A stretch of 64,000 bases of DNA. Source: Ensifer sp. LC11 (GTDB taxonomy: Bacteria > Pseudomonadota > Alphaproteobacteria > Rhizobiales > Rhizobiaceae). The notes under the pieces are model-generated. The model saw only the letters and a list, made by a program, of their open reading frames with translations, was not told the DNA's origin and did not search any database. Each line of letters starts with the position of its first letter. Within the stretch, counting starts at the first letter, position 1. Positions 8,847 to 19,797 of this stretch are shown here, in pieces. The DNA lies in contig NZ_MBSO01000023.1 in assembly GCF_001695835.1 (NCBI RefSeq), positions 345,520 through 409,519 of the forward strand, written 5' to 3'. The position numbers and the translations under genes were made by a program.

Positions 8847-9929
8847 TCATGGCTTTCGCAGGGACAGTCCGCTTTCCCGATCGAACAGGTGCAGGCTTTC
8901 CGGCCCGAACGTGAAGGAGACCGCGTCGCCGGGCTTCGGGCAGGCGCTGGCCTTGACCAGGGCACCGATCTCCTTGTCGGCGAAAAGGAACGTCACCAGC
9001 GCGTCATTGCCGTGAAATTCGACGAGATCCGCGGTGCCAGAGAGTCGGTTTGTCCCCGTTGCCGCAGGCTGCAGGTCGGCGGGGCGAATGCCAAGCACCA
9101 GTTTCTGCAGATGGTGCAGGGCGAACTTTCCTTCCGGGATCGAGAAATTGCCGCCGGCAGTGCGCAACAGCCAACCACCTTCGGTTTTCTCGGCGGTGAC
9201 GTCGATGAAGTTCATGTTGGGCGTGCCGATGAAACCGGCGACGAAAAGGGTGCGCGGGCGCTCGTAGATCTCGGCGGGCGTGCCGACCTGCTCGATCGCG
9301 CCGCCCTTCATCAGGACGATCCGGTCGGCAAGCGTCATCGCCTCCAGCTGGTCATGCGTCACATAGATCGTCGTGGTCTTCAGCTTCTGGTGCAGGCGCG
9401 CGATCTCGACACGCATGTGGTTTCGGAGTTTCGCATCGAGATTGGAAAGCGGCTCGTCGAAGAGGAAGACGCGCGGCGTCTTGATCATGGCGCGGGCGAT
9501 GGCGACGCGCTGCTGTTGCCCGCCCGACAGCTCGGTCGGCTTGCGGGTGAGATAGGGGTCGAGCCCGAGCGTTGCTGCGACAGCACGAATGCGGGTGTCG
9601 ATCTCCGCCTTCGGCACCTTCATGCGCTTCAGCCCGAAGGCGATGTTGTCGTAGATCGTCATGTGCGGGTAGAGCGCATAGTTCTGGAAGACCATGGCGA
9701 CGCCGCGGTCGCGCGGCGGCAGGTCGTTGACCGTCCGCCCGCCGATCGAGACGCTGCCGCCGGAAATGTCTTCAAGACCGGCGATCATGCGCAGCAGGGT
9801 GGACTTGCCGCAGCCGGAAGGTCCGAGAAACACGATGAATTCATGATCGTCGACATCGAGGTTGAAACCCTTGATGACGTCAACGGCGCCGTATTGCTTG
9901 TCGACATTGGAGCAGACGATGTTCGCCAT
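8847..9929 (-). CDS. ABC transporter ATPase, sugar/polyol type (UgpC/MalK/SmoK-like)
   Basis: This 360-residue protein has an ABC domain at about 1-235 with Walker [11 protein letters not shown]-loop (FQNYALYPH), signature LSGGQQQR, Walker [13 protein letters not shown] and the switch histidine in VTHDQ. A C-terminal TOBE/MalK-like regulatory extension follows, the usual layout for CUT1 importers. It is the last gene of the run SBP - permease - permease - dehydrogenase - ATPase. The gap to the dehydrogenase is 3 nt. It should power import of a polyol or related sugar. Confidence 0.93.
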   Translation of the reverse strand: MANIVCSNVDKQYGAVDVIKGFNLDVDDHEFIVFLGPSGCGKSTLLRMIAGLEDISGGSVSIGGRTVNDLPPRDRGVAMVFQNYALYPHMTIYDNIAFGLKRMKVPKAEIDTRIRAVAATLGLDPYLTRKPTELSGGQQQRVAIARAMIKTPRVFLFDEPLSNLDAKLRNHMRVEIARLHQKLKTTTIYVTHDQLEAMTLADRIVLMKGGAIEQVGTPAEIYERPRTLFVAGFIGTPNMNFIDVTAEKTEGGWLLRTAGGNFSIPEGKFALHHLQKLVLGIRPADLQPAATGTNRLSGTADLVEFHGNDALVTFLFADKEIGALVKASACPKPGDAVSFTFGPESLHLFDRESGLSLRKP

Positions 9930-9932
9930 GGC

Positions 9933-10979
9933 TCAATCCTTCCCACTGTCCATGAGGATCTGCAGCTTGATGTCCGTCGGCCGCGCCGAGGCCGCGCGCT
10001 CAAACGCCTTGATGCTCTCCGAAAACCGAAAGGTCTCGGTGATCAGCGGCTTCAGGTCGACCTTGCCGGACGCAATCAGTTGCAGGGCGCGGTCGAAGAT
10101 GTTGGCGTAGCGGAACACCGTCTCGATGCGGACCTCCTTCGAGATCGCTGCGGGCACATCGAACTGGACGGTTTCGACCGGCAGCCCGACCAGCACCACG
10201 GCACCGCCCGGGCGAGTGAGATCGAAGATGCCGGAGAAGGCCTTGGCGCTGCCGCTCGCCTCGAAGACCACATCGGCGCCCCAGCCATCGGTCTCCGTGC
10301 CTATGACATCGGCAAAGGGGCGCTCGGCGATATTGACCGGGGTGATGCCCGGATACTGTGCTGCGATCGCCAGCTTCTCGGCGCTGAAGTCGGAGATGAA
10401 CACACGGCTGCAGCCGCCGGCAAGGGCGGCCAGCGCCACCATGATGCCAATCGGGCCGCAGCCGATGACGGCGGCGACGTCGCCGGGCGCGATCCGTGCG
10501 CGGGCGGCCGCCTGCATGCCGATGGCGAAGGGCTCGACCATCGCGCCTTCGGCAAAGGAGACGTTGTCGGCAAGCTTGTAGGTGAAGGCAGCGGGATGAA
10601 TGACGAAGGGGGCAAGCACACCGTGCACCGGGGGCGTCGCCCAGAAACGCACCTTGGGATCGACATTGTAGATGCCGAGCTTGGAGGCGCGGGAAGTAAG
10701 ATCGGGAACACCCGGCTCCATGCAGACGCGGTCACCGACTGCAAGGGTTTCGACTTTGCTGCCGACCGCGACGACGGTGCCGGCCGCCTCGTGTCCCAGC
10801 ACCATCGGCTCGCGCACCACATAGGGGCCAATGGCGCCGTGGGTGTAATAGTGCACATCACTGCCGCAGACGCCGACCGTGTGGATGGCGATCTTGACGT
10901 CATCCGGGCCGAGTTCGAGAGGGAGATCGATTTCCCTGAGCGCGAGCTTGCCTTTTTGCTCGAGGACCAACGCTTGCAT
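9933..10979 (-). CDS. Zn-dependent polyol dehydrogenase (xylitol/sorbitol type)
   Basis: This 348-residue medium-chain dehydrogenase has catalytic zinc residues in [10 protein letters not shown] and LGHEAAG, an E-rich EPGVPD segment and a Rossmann glycine motif (VIGCGPIG). The FWATPPVHG segment is typical of xylitol and sorbitol dehydrogenases, which oxidise the polyol to the ketose with NAD. The loop that carries four structural-zinc cysteines in most relatives has none here ([17 protein letters not shown]), which identifies the structural-zinc-free subgroup. The gene lies inside the importer operon, so it probably acts on the imported polyol. Confidence 0.88.
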   Translation of the reverse strand: MQALVLEQKGKLALREIDLPLELGPDDVKIAIHTVGVCGSDVHYYTHGAIGPYVVREPMVLGHEAAGTVVAVGSKVETLAVGDRVCMEPGVPDLTSRASKLGIYNVDPKVRFWATPPVHGVLAPFVIHPAAFTYKLADNVSFAEGAMVEPFAIGMQAAARARIAPGDVAAVIGCGPIGIMVALAALAGGCSRVFISDFSAEKLAIAAQYPGITPVNIAERPFADVIGTETDGWGADVVFEASGSAKAFSGIFDLTRPGGAVVLVGLPVETVQFDVPAAISKEVRIETVFRYANIFDRALQLIASGKVDLKPLITETFRFSESIKAFERAASARPTDIKLQILMDSGKD

Positions 10980-11011
10980 GAAGGATTTTCCTTGTCTTCA
11001 GTGTTTTGGTT

Positions 11012-11833
11012 TCATTGGGTCTTGCGCTTGAAGGCGCTGTTGAGCATGCCGCTTAGGACCCCGATAAAGAGGAGCGGCGGGATGGAGAGAAGCACGACGG
11101 AGGCGTTGAGAATGCCCCAGGGCACGTCGCGGCCGAGCTGGGTCAGTTCCGAGGCGACGATTGGCAGCGTCTTGGCATCCGACGTCGTCAGCATCAGCGC
11201 GATCAGGAACTCGTTCCAGACGAGCACGAAGGCAAAGGCGACGGCACCGATCAGCGAGCGCAGCGCAATCGGCAGCGCGATGAGGAAGAAGATTGCATAG
11301 GGGCCATAGCCATCGACGCGGGCAGCCTCTTCGACTTCCTTCGGCACGCGGGCAAAGGCGGGAACGCTGAGCCAGATGATGGTCGCGAGCGTCAGCAGCG
11401 AATAGGTGACGATCATCGACAGGCGGGTGTCGTAGAGACCGAAATCGAGCCAGATCACCATCAGAGGGATGGCGATCGCCACCGGCGGCAGGAAGCGCAG
11501 CGACAGAACGAAGAACTGAATATCGCGCGACCAGCGGTTGGGATAACGCGCGATCGCATAGGCCGCGGGCAGGCCGAGAGCCGCACCGATCAGCACCGCA
11601 GCACCCGAGATCAGCAGCGAATTGACGAGACCGGCAAAGACGCTTTCACGGCCGAGCACATAGGCGAAGTTGTCGAGCGTCGGCTCGAAGATGAAGAGCG
11701 GTGTCGGCGTGACGATGTCGACGCGGTTCTTGAAGGCGTTGAGCGCCGTCCAGAACATCGGAAAGACGGCGGAGAAGGCAGCGAGGCCAAGGATCAGCCG
11801 GCCAATGAGGCGGCCAAGGGTGTGGGTGGCCAT
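11012..11833 (-). CDS. CUT1-type ABC permease (MalG/SmoG-like)
   Basis: The protein has about 273 residues with six predicted membrane helices. The EAA loop (EEAARVDGYGPYAIFFLIALP) contacts the ATPase. The ATG at 11833 overlaps the stop of the preceding permease as TGATG; a GTG one codon earlier would give a GTGA overlap. It forms the second membrane subunit of the importer with the 11833-12699 product. A role in uptake of polyols is inferred from the dehydrogenase in the same operon. Confidence 0.92.
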   Translation of the reverse strand: MATHTLGRLIGRLILGLAAFSAVFPMFWTALNAFKNRVDIVTPTPLFIFEPTLDNFAYVLGRESVFAGLVNSLLISGAAVLIGAALGLPAAYAIARYPNRWSRDIQFFVLSLRFLPPVAIAIPLMVIWLDFGLYDTRLSMIVTYSLLTLATIIWLSVPAFARVPKEVEEAARVDGYGPYAIFFLIALPIALRSLIGAVAFAFVLVWNEFLIALMLTTSDAKTLPIVASELTQLGRDVPWGILNASVVLLSIPPLLFIGVLSGMLNSAFKRKTQ

Positions 11834-12699
11834 CACTGAACCCTCTTCCAGATGAAGGTAAAGGCGATCGAGGTGGCGATCATCATCAGAACGGCCATGC
11901 TGGAGGCGTAGGAGATGCGGCCGGACTCGATGAAGCCTTGCGAAAAGGCGTACATGTCGAGCGTTTCGGTCGCGATGCCGGGGCCGCCGCGGGTCATGAC
12001 GTAGATCAGGTCAAAGGCGCGCAGCGACTCGATCATCTTGACGAAAGCGAGCGAGATCAGCGGCGCCTTCAGCATCGGTAGCGCGATGAACGCATAGATC
12101 TCCCAGGTGCGGGCATGGTCGAGCCGTGCCGCCTCGAACGGTTGCGGCGGAAGTGTCTCCAGGAGTTTCAGCACGATGACGGCGAAGAACAGCCCCCATT
12201 GCCAGACGTCCACCAGCGCAACGGTCGCGAGCGCCGTTGCCGGATTGGAGAGCAGGTCGAGCGGCTCACCGGTGATCGCCTTGTAAGGGTAGGTCGCGAT
12301 GCCATAGAGCGGATGAAAGGCGAACTTCCAGACGAAGGCGGCCGAAACGCGCGGCAGGATCACCGGCACCAGGAACAGCAGCGCCAGCAGATTGCGCGCG
12401 CGCGGCGACACGCATTCGAACAGCAGGATGCCCAAGCCGATGGCGATCAGAAGCGTCATGCCGACCGTCACCGCTTCCCAGGTCAGAGAGACGCCGATGG
12501 CATTGACGAAACGCCGGTCCGAGAACAGGTCGATATAGTTGGCGAAACCGATCAGGCTGCCGTCGGGACGGCTGAGCTCCCGGTTTTGGAAGGAGATGTA
12601 GATCGCGTAGGCCGTCGGCACGAGGGCGAGAACGGCAAGGATCCCCATCGCCGGGGTGAGGAATACCGCCGGCAGGCTGTTTTTCTGCTTCATGGTCAT
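11833..12699 (-). CDS. CUT1-type ABC permease (MalF/SmoF-like)
   Basis: This 288-residue polytopic protein starts at ATG 12699, with AGGA six bases upstream. The N-terminal helix, a periplasmic loop and the EAA loop (FEAARLDHARTWEIYAFIALP) are characteristic of the MalF side of CUT1 importers. The length fits the short MalF form without the large periplasmic insert. It is directly coupled to the next permease. Confidence 0.92.
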   Translation of the reverse strand: MTMKQKNSLPAVFLTPAMGILAVLALVPTAYAIYISFQNRELSRPDGSLIGFANYIDLFSDRRFVNAIGVSLTWEAVTVGMTLLIAIGLGILLFECVSPRARNLLALLFLVPVILPRVSAAFVWKFAFHPLYGIATYPYKAITGEPLDLLSNPATALATVALVDVWQWGLFFAVIVLKLLETLPPQPFEAARLDHARTWEIYAFIALPMLKAPLISLAFVKMIESLRAFDLIYVMTRGGPGIATETLDMYAFSQGFIESGRISYASSMAVLMMIATSIAFTFIWKRVQ

Positions 12700-12786
12700 G
12701 ACGTCCTACGGCTGAGGCGATGCGCTCCCGATGGTGCGGGCCACCGGCGGCAGACGCCGACCGATGGCCCCTTGGGAGGAAGCGGC

Positions 12787-14064
12787 TTACTGGCTGCGGG
12801 CAACCAGGTCCTTGGCAAAACCGTCGAGCTCGTCGAGGCCTTCCTTGATGTCGCTGCGCGTCCCGGTGATCAGTTCTTCGAGGATGATGCCCCAGCGATC
12901 GCCAAGATCAGGCCATTGCGGGCTCTGCCAGAAATTGACGGCGGTGACCTTACCGGTGTCTGCAAGCGCCTGACCGAGATCGGGACCATAGAGCTCGGCG
13001 AATTTCGGGCTGGTCATGATGCTGGTGCGGTTGAGTTCGCTGAACTGGTTGGCTTCAAGCCGCCGCGCCTCGTTTTCCTTCGAGGTCGCCCAGGCGATGA
13101 AGAGACCGGCGCAGGCCCTGGAAGCCTCATCCCTGTTGGCCTTGGCGCCGATCGCCAGACCATGGCCGTAGCCACCGCCCGTCAGCGGTGCCGGCGGTGG
13201 CAGGTAGCCGACCTTGCCGGCAACCTTCGAGGACTTCGGATCGATCGCCATGCCGACGAGCGGCGTGGACTCGATCAGCATTGCCACCTGACCGGATGTG
13301 AAGGCGCCGACCGCCTCGTCCCAGCCGCCGGTCTGGCTGCCCGGTGCCGAATATTTGAACAGTTCGAGATAGGTCTCGGTCGCCTTGACCGCCTGCTCGC
13401 CGTCGAAGACGGGCGTCTTGCCGTCGAACCAGTTGCCACCGAACCCTTTGAAGAAGGGCATCCAGCGCCAGACATTGGCGCCCGAGCCGCGCTGACCGCG
13501 CAGCGCCGTGCCGTAAATGCCCTGGTCGGGCTGGTTGAGCTTCTTCACCGCGGCGACGTATTCGTCGAGCGTCTTCGGCGGCGCGATGCCGGCCGCCTCG
13601 AGCAGGTCCTTGCGGTAGACCATCAGGTCGCCGCCGCCGGTGATCGGCGCGAACCAGACCTTGCCGTCATAGGTGGCGACCTTCTGCCGGCCGGGATCGA
13701 AGTCGGCATAGTCGTAGTCTGCGGGATAATAGTCCATCAGCGGCGCGACCCAGCCGGCGGACGCAAAGAGCGCCACATTGGCCTCGTCGATGTAATAGAC
13801 GTTGTACTTGCCGATGGTCGAGGCGTCGGCCTTGGTCTTGGCGCGCCGGTCGTTTTCGTTGAGATAGTCGATCTCGAAGGATGCGCCGCCGGAAAGCGTC
13901 TCGAATTCGGACTTGTAGTCTTCAAGCAGCGTCAGGCCGTCGCGCGGCTGGGCCAGCACCTTGATCGTGCCGGAGCATTCGGCCGCGACCGCCAGCGTCG
14001 TCAGGCCGGTGGAAAAAAGGCATGCGAAGGCAATGCTCGAAACGAGCGTCTTGGCTTTTGTCAT
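12787..14064 (-). CDS. periplasmic solute-binding protein of the polyol ABC importer
   Basis: This 425-residue protein has a Sec signal peptide (about 1-28, cleavage after AVA before AECS). It has the cluster B (MalE-like) fold length and the FDGKTPVFDGEQAVKA type segment common to sugar- and polyol-binding proteins. It is the first gene of the operon and has GGGAGG upstream of the ATG. An 87-nt gap separates it from the first permease, which often allows higher expression of the binding protein. The ligand is probably a polyol such as sorbitol, mannitol or xylitol, judged from the dehydrogenase. Confidence 0.9.
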   Translation of the reverse strand: MTKAKTLVSSIAFACLFSTGLTTLAVAAECSGTIKVLAQPRDGLTLLEDYKSEFETLSGGASFEIDYLNENDRRAKTKADASTIGKYNVYYIDEANVALFASAGWVAPLMDYYPADYDYADFDPGRQKVATYDGKVWFAPITGGGDLMVYRKDLLEAAGIAPPKTLDEYVAAVKKLNQPDQGIYGTALRGQRGSGANVWRWMPFFKGFGGNWFDGKTPVFDGEQAVKATETYLELFKYSAPGSQTGGWDEAVGAFTSGQVAMLIESTPLVGMAIDPKSSKVAGKVGYLPPPAPLTGGGYGHGLAIGAKANRDEASRACAGLFIAWATSKENEARRLEANQFSELNRTSIMTSPKFAELYGPDLGQALADTGKVTAVNFWQSPQWPDLGDRWGIILEELITGTRSDIKEGLDELDGFAKDLVARSQ

Positions 14065-14349
14065 TGTGAAAAGACCTCCCCAGGTCTGCGATGCGCGCCG
14101 GATACTCCTCAGACCCAGTGCGTTTTCCCGATAGCGAACCGTTTCGCTGGGGTTGATGATAGGCCTTGTGGCTCGCGGAACTAGCGTGCGTGATGCGGTG
14201 ATTCTATACTTTCATGCAACATTCTACCCACATCGAACTATTTGCAGCGCAGCAAATGCAAGGATTCATTGTTGCTGTCTGAAAAGCGCGCTTGCAGCAT
14301 GTCGCGCAAAAGCGGGCAGCGGGTTTCCGTTAACGCGATTCGATGCGCC
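14065..14349 (-). promoter_or_regulatory. promoter region of the polyol operon
   Basis: This 285-nt gap lies in front of the solute-binding gene and behind an AraC-type regulator on the same strand. It is clearly AT-richer than its surroundings at about 14190-14280. It contains a short inverted repeat TTTGC / GCAAA around 14240-14255. It must hold the operon promoter and probably the AraC site, but I cannot define a promoter core. Confidence 0.4.
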
Positions 14350-15282
14350 TCAGGAACGGGACGTTCGTCGTTGGCTGGTCAGCCGCCGATAGGCCGATGG
14401 CGTCATCTTGTGCTGGCGCAGGAAGGTGCGGTTGAAATTGGAGATGTTGAGGTAGCCGACTTCGAAGCAGATGTCGGTGACCGGCATGTCGGTCTCTGCC
14501 AGCAGCTTGCAGGCCTGCCAGATCCTCAGCTTGTTGACGTGGTCGGTGAAGGTGTTGCCGGTGTTCTTCTTGAAGAAGCGGGAAAACGCCGTTTCGCTCA
14601 TGCCGGCGCGCCTGGCGAGATCAGCAAGATGGATGTCGGTGGCGATGTTTTCGTAGATGTAGGCAAGCGCGCCGCGCAGCACGTCGAGCGATTGCTGGTC
14701 GAGTTCCGGCGCGAATTCAGGCGAGGAGAGCAGCTCGTACTCCTCGGTGTTCATGAGAAGGTCCAGAAGCTGGATGAAGAGCGAGAAGCGCGAGAGACCT
14801 TTCAAGTCTCCCATGCGCTCGATCAGCTCGGCGCCCCTGGTGCGCGCTTCTCCATGAAACACGAGGCCGCGTTCGGCACGGGCGAAAAAGGTTTCGAGTT
14901 CGGCGAATTCCGGCAAGGCGTCGGTGATCTCGCGCATCCGGTCCGGGTGGAACTGGATGACGATATCGCGCCCTTCGATGATTTCGTCGGGTTCGGTGAC
15001 CGTCACCCAGTCATGCGGCAGGTTGCTGCCGATGACCGTAAGGTAGCCTGGACCGAACTGGCCGATATGATCGCCGACGAAGGCAAGGCCCGAGGCGTTG
15101 CGGATGAGATGGATCTCGATCTCCGGATGGAAGTTCCAGACATTCCGCTCCCAAGGGTAGTTGTCGAGGCGCCAGAGAAACGTCTCGTTGACGCCGGTCA
15201 CGATGTGCTCGAAGGTCGGCGGGTTGGTCGCGAGCGAAGCGGGTTTGGCCGGCGCGCGCCTCGAGCTTCGCGCCGTGCTCAT
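14350..15282 (-). CDS. AraC-family transcriptional regulator
   Basis: This 310-residue protein has an N-terminal cupin-like sensing part (about 25-190), including the EIEIHLIRNASG and GPGYLTVIGSNLPHDW segments. A C-terminal double helix-turn-helix AraC domain (about 205-305) contains HLADLARRAGMSETAFSRFF and the DICFEVGYLNISNFNRTF signature. It is upstream of the polyol importer on the same strand, so it is probably its ligand-dependent activator. A 39-nt gap separates it from pepT. Confidence 0.9.
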   Translation of the reverse strand: MSTARSSRRAPAKPASLATNPPTFEHIVTGVNETFLWRLDNYPWERNVWNFHPEIEIHLIRNASGLAFVGDHIGQFGPGYLTVIGSNLPHDWVTVTEPDEIIEGRDIVIQFHPDRMREITDALPEFAELETFFARAERGLVFHGEARTRGAELIERMGDLKGLSRFSLFIQLLDLLMNTEEYELLSSPEFAPELDQQSLDVLRGALAYIYENIATDIHLADLARRAGMSETAFSRFFKKNTGNTFTDHVNKLRIWQACKLLAETDMPVTDICFEVGYLNISNFNRTFLRQHKMTPSAYRRLTSQRRTSRS

Positions 15283-15321
15283 TGCCTGGTCTCTTTTCGC
15301 GAAATGCCGATCGTCGCCTCC

Positions 15322-16554
<1,233 letters not shown>

Positions 16555-16674
16555 GAGCGGGATCCAATGCTGGTGGGCGTGGAATCGCTATACTCCCGCG
16601 GCATGATTTCTCAAAATCGGATTTCGATCGCAATGTCGTGTCGAAGCACGTCGCTGGCCTGTTTGGCGGATGCT

Positions 16675-16953
16675 TCAGCGGTCTTCGCGTGTGTGCCAGA
16701 TGCGCAGTATATGGATCGCCGTCTGTTGGATCTCATAGCGCATCTCGTAGTGCCCAACGAGCAGTCGGCGAACTTCGCGGGGCGCAAATTCATCCAGCCG
16801 TTCGCCGAGACGGGGCTGCTCGATCAGTCGGGTAGGGGCGGCAACGAGCGATTGGACCGTTCGGGCGGCCGCCTTTCTGTTCACCGGGGAGAGAAACTCG
16901 AAAAGGCGCGACAGATCGGACAGCGCCTTTTTCGTCCATTTCAGCTCCATCAT
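16675..16953 (-). CDS. ParE/RelE-superfamily toxin
   Basis: This small basic protein of 92 residues has WTKKALSDLSRLFEFL at the start and the C-terminal beta-strand pattern RLLVGHYEMRYEI...ILRIWHTREDR of ParE/RelE toxins. The start codon overlaps the antitoxin stop by 4 nt (ATGA), the usual type II arrangement with antitoxin first. ParE toxins act on DNA gyrase while RelE-like toxins cleave mRNA. Pattern alone suggests ParE here, but the target is not certain. Confidence 0.88.
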   Translation of the reverse strand: MMELKWTKKALSDLSRLFEFLSPVNRKAAARTVQSLVAAPTRLIEQPRLGERLDEFAPREVRRLLVGHYEMRYEIQQTAIHILRIWHTREDR

Positions 16954-17210
16954 TGCGGAACGGAAAGCGGCGTGTCGCCATCGAGGCTGTCTGCCCAGGC
17001 CTGTACGGCCTGATGATCGATGACACTTCCGGCATCGACGTCAGCCAGCGCTTCGAGCGTTAACCGGCGCCGCTCTTCCTCCTGGTCAACCCAGGCTGCA
17101 AGTGCCTGCTTGATGATCCAGCCGCGCGGTCTCTCCAGACGGGCGGCGAGCTGGTCGACCTTCTCCGCAAGCGGTAACGGGACATGTGCGGTCAGCACTT
17201 TCGTTTCCAT
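16950..17210 (-). CDS. ribbon-helix-helix (CopG/ParD-type) antitoxin
   Basis: The 86-residue protein opens with a ribbon-helix-helix motif (TKVLTAHVPLPLAEKVDQLA, then WIIKQALAAWVDQEEER). Its acidic C-terminal tail (about 50-86) should wrap the toxin. It is the first gene of the pair. A perfect 14-bp inverted repeat lies 13 nt upstream of its ATG and probably is its own operator, bound alone or with the toxin. Confidence 0.88.
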   Translation of the reverse strand: METKVLTAHVPLPLAEKVDQLAARLERPRGWIIKQALAAWVDQEEERRRLTLEALADVDAGSVIDHQAVQAWADSLDGDTPLSVPQ

Positions 17211-17222
17211 ATGCGTCTCCTG

Positions 17223-17257
17223 TAATCAGAATTAATCATACCGATTAATTCTGATTA
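17223..17257. promoter_or_regulatory. perfect 14-bp inverted repeat, operator of the toxin-antitoxin pair
   Basis: TAATCAGAATTAAT at 17223-17236 and ATTAATTCTGATTA at 17244-17257 are perfect reverse complements with a 7-nt spacer. The block is much AT-richer than its surroundings and sits 13 nt upstream of the antitoxin ATG, covering where the promoter would be. This is the expected place and form for autoregulation by a ribbon-helix-helix antitoxin. No T-run makes it a terminator. Confidence 0.8.
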
Positions 17258-17311
17258 AGTCGATGCCGGTTCCGATCGAGCACAATAAACGATGCCGGGT
17301 CGCGCCACCGC

Positions 17312-18112
17312 TCAGTAGGGTCCTGAAGCGCCGGTCTCTGCCTTGGTATTTGTGAACTCCGCAGCCAGGCGCGAGGTTGCGCCAACCAAAAGCCCCACAT
17401 CGTTGCCGACGGCGACGAAGGTGGCGCCGAGCTCGAGATAGCGTCGCGCCAACGCTTGGTCGGAGGTGAGTATTCCGGCCGCCTTTCCGTGCGACTGGAT
17501 GCGCTTAAGCGCCGTCTCGACCGCCGCCTGCACCTCCGGCGCGCCCGGTTTGCCGAGAAATCCCATGTCGGCGGCAAGGTCCGCCGGGCCGATGAAGACG
17601 CCGTCGACGCCGTCTGTCGCGGCGATCTCGTCGAGAGCGCCGAGGCCGGTGCGGCTTTCGATCTGCAGGAGCAGGCAGATCTCGTCATTGGCCGTCTGCA
17701 GGTAGTCCGGAATGCGGTTGAAGGCCGATGCCCGGGCAAGCGCGGCACCGACACCGCGCACACCGTGGGGCGGGTAGCGCACGGCCCGCACCAGCGCGCG
17801 GGCCTGCTCGGCACTTTCGACCATCGGCACCAGCAGCGTCTGTGCGCCGATGTCGAGGATCTGCTTGATCATCCAGGTCTCACCGGCAGGCGGGCGGACG
17901 ATGGCATGGCTCGGCGAGCCTGCGAGCGCCTGAAGCTGGGCTGCCAGCAGCGGCACATCGTTTGGCGCATGTTCGGCATCGAGCAGCAGCCAGTCGAAAC
18001 CGGCGCCGCCGCAGACCTCGGCCGTATAGGGATTGGCAAGCGCAAGCCAGAGCCCGATCTGCGGACGTTTCTCGGAGAGAGCTTGTTTGAACGGATTGCG
18101 CGGAGCGGGCAT
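17312..18112 (-). CDS. hpaI: 4-hydroxy-2-oxoheptanedioate aldolase
   Basis: From ATG 18112 the protein is 266 residues, the usual HpaI length. It belongs to the class II HpcH/HpaI aldolase fold: [20 protein letters not shown] and [12 protein letters not shown] near the N-terminus, [21 protein letters not shown], and the metal-binding [11 protein letters not shown] with the acidic [14 protein letters not shown]. It cleaves 4-hydroxy-2-oxoheptanedioate to pyruvate and succinate semialdehyde, the last step of homoprotocatechuate meta-cleavage. It is the last gene of the operon, 8 nt after hpaH. Confidence 0.94.
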   Translation of the reverse strand: MPAPRNPFKQALSEKRPQIGLWLALANPYTAEVCGGAGFDWLLLDAEHAPNDVPLLAAQLQALAGSPSHAIVRPPAGETWMIKQILDIGAQTLLVPMVESAEQARALVRAVRYPPHGVRGVGAALARASAFNRIPDYLQTANDEICLLLQIESRTGLGALDEIAATDGVDGVFIGPADLAADMGFLGKPGAPEVQAAVETALKRIQSHGKAAGILTSDQALARRYLELGATFVAVGNDVGLLVGATSRLAAEFTNTKAETGASGPY

Positions 18113-18120
18113 GAGCGGTC

Positions 18121-18924
18121 CTATTCGAAGAAGCAGCTGACGGTGCCGGAGGGTCCGAAATCGGCAACGATGGTATCGCCATGGCGCGCCTCGACCGGGC
18201 GGATGAAGGAGCCGGCAAGCACGATCTGCCCGGCCTGGATGCGGTCTCCGTAGAGTGACAGACGATTGGCGAGCCAGGCGATGCCGCGGGCCGGATGGTT
18301 GAGCACACCGGCGCCAAGCCCGGTCTCTTCCACCTCGGCATTGCGCGAGACGATCGCGCCCATCCAGCGCATGTCGATCGCGTCGGGCCGCATCTGCCGG
18401 CCGCCAAGCACGATGCCGGCATTGGCGGCATTGTCGGAGATGGTGTCGACGATGGTGCGCGCCTCCCTGGTTTCCGGGTCGATGCGGAGAATGCGGGTGT
18501 CGAGGATTTCGAGCGCCGGCGTCACATAGTCCGTGGCGTTGAGCACGTCGAAGACGGTGACGTTTGGACCGGCAAGCGATGCCTTCATCACGAAGGCGAT
18601 CTCGGCCTCGATGCGCGGCTGAATGAAGCGGTCGCCCGGAATGCGTGCGCCGTCCTCGAACAGCATGTCGTCGAACAGCACGCCGGAATCGGGGATGTCG
18701 ATGTTCAGCGCATATTGCATCGCCTTGGAGGTGAGGCCGATCTTCCACCCGATCACCCGGCGCCCCCTGGCGATCTTCTGCTTCACCCAGGCGGCCTGCA
18801 CCGCATAGGCGTCGTCCATGGTCATGTCGGGGTGCTTGAGCGACAGCAGTCCGGTCTGGACGCGTTCGCGTTCGGCGGCGTCGAGTGCTGCTGCCGCCGC
18901 CTCGATCTGGGTCTTGTCGAGCAT
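18121..18924 (-). CDS. hpaH: 2-oxo-hept-4-ene-1,7-dioate hydratase
   Basis: This 267-residue protein is the length of HpaH/MhpD-type hydratases. The [17 protein letters not shown] and [14 protein letters not shown] segments, [15 protein letters not shown] with metal-ligand acids and the [14 protein letters not shown] stretch are diagnostic of the family. It adds water to 2-oxohept-4-ene-1,7-dioate, giving the HpaI substrate, with a divalent metal. It sits 3 nt after hpaG and 8 nt before hpaI. Confidence 0.94.
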   Translation of the reverse strand: MLDKTQIEAAAAALDAAERERVQTGLLSLKHPDMTMDDAYAVQAAWVKQKIARGRRVIGWKIGLTSKAMQYALNIDIPDSGVLFDDMLFEDGARIPGDRFIQPRIEAEIAFVMKASLAGPNVTVFDVLNATDYVTPALEILDTRILRIDPETREARTIVDTISDNAANAGIVLGGRQMRPDAIDMRWMGAIVSRNAEVEETGLGAGVLNHPARGIAWLANRLSLYGDRIQAGQIVLAGSFIRPVEARHGDTIVADFGPSGTVSCFFE

Positions 18925-18927
18925 GGT

Positions 18928-19797
18928 TCAAGCCTCGTCGGCGACAGGGTTGATGAGGGTGCCGATGCCTTCGGCCTCGACCTCGACGATATCGCCGGGC
19001 TTCAGCCAGATTGGCGGATTGAAACGGGCGCCGGCGCCGGTCGGCGTGCCGGTGACGATGACGTCGCCGGGAACCAGCGTCGTAAAGGTCGAGACGTAGT
19101 TGATGATCTTGCGGAAGGAAAAGATCATCCGGCTGGTGCGGTCCTGCTGGCGCACCTCACCGTTCACCCGCGTTTCGAGCCCGATGTCGGCAAGCTGGCC
19201 CTCATCGGTGAAGGGGACCAGCCAGGGGCCGATCGAGCCGGTGCGATCGAAGTTCTTGCCCTGGGTGACGTTGAACTTGGCGTGGCGCACCCAGTCGCGG
19301 ATTGTGCCTTCGTTTGAGAGCGACAGCGCGGCGATGTGATCGAGTGCTGACGCCTCGGGAATGCGGCGGCCGCCCTTGCCGATAACGATGACGATCTCGC
19401 CTTCATAGTCGAGCTGCGGGCTTTCCGGTGGGCGGATCAGCGGTTGCCCATGCCCGGTAAAGGAGCGCGGGAAGCGGATGAACAGCGACGGATTCGCGGG
19501 TGCCGCCTGGCCGTCCTTGTACTCTTCGTTGCGGTCGGGAAAGTTGACGCCGACGCAGATGATCTTCTCCGGTGCCGGCACCGGAATTTCGTAGCGGATG
19601 TCGTCGAGCGAGATGTCGGCCGCCATTCCGGCTGCTTCATCGGCAAGCCGGGCAAGGGCGCCGGCTTCGATCACTTCACGCAACGTCGGAAAGGCTGTTC
19701 CATGTCGAGTTGAAAGATCCACCAGGCCGTTACCGGCGACAAGACCGTAGCCGTGTCTGCCATCGGACGAAAAGCTAACAAATCGGGGATGGCTCAT
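18928..19797 (-). CDS. hpaG: FAH-family isomerase/decarboxylase of the homoprotocatechuate pathway
   Basis: This 289-residue single-domain fumarylacetoacetate-hydrolase fold protein has [28 protein letters not shown] (metal Glu residues) and [11 protein letters not shown]. In enteric bacteria HpaG is a double-length protein that decarboxylates 5-oxopent-3-ene-1,2,5-tricarboxylate and isomerises the product. Here only one single-length copy is in the cluster, so it may do both steps alone or with a partner elsewhere. Its start overlaps the stop of the decarboxylase gene by 4 nt. The assignment rests on position as well as family. Confidence 0.85.
   Translation of the reverse strand: MSHPRFVSFSSDGRHGYGLVAGNGLVDLSTRHGTAFPTLREVIEAGALARLADEAAGMAADISLDDIRYEIPVPAPEKIICVGVNFPDRNEEYKDGQAAPANPSLFIRFPRSFTGHGQPLIRPPESPQLDYEGEIVIVIGKGGRRIPEASALDHIAALSLSNEGTIRDWVRHAKFNVTQGKNFDRTGSIGPWLVPFTDEGQLADIGLETRVNGEVRQQDRTSRMIFSFRKIINYVSTFTTLVPGDVIVTGTPTGAGARFNPPIWLKPGDIVEVEAEGIGTLINPVADEA

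Noticed and set aside
8889..11300. An 803-codon open frame on the plus strand across the polyol transporter genes
   Set aside because: It is antisense to the ATPase, dehydrogenase and permease genes, which have clear family motifs. In GC-rich DNA the opposite frame is often open by codon bias. The predicted protein has no recognisable domain.
12115..14184. A 689-codon open frame on the plus strand
   Set aside because: It is antisense to a solute-binding protein gene and permease gene with signal peptide and family motifs. The composition is Arg/Glu/Asp/Gly-biased with no domain.
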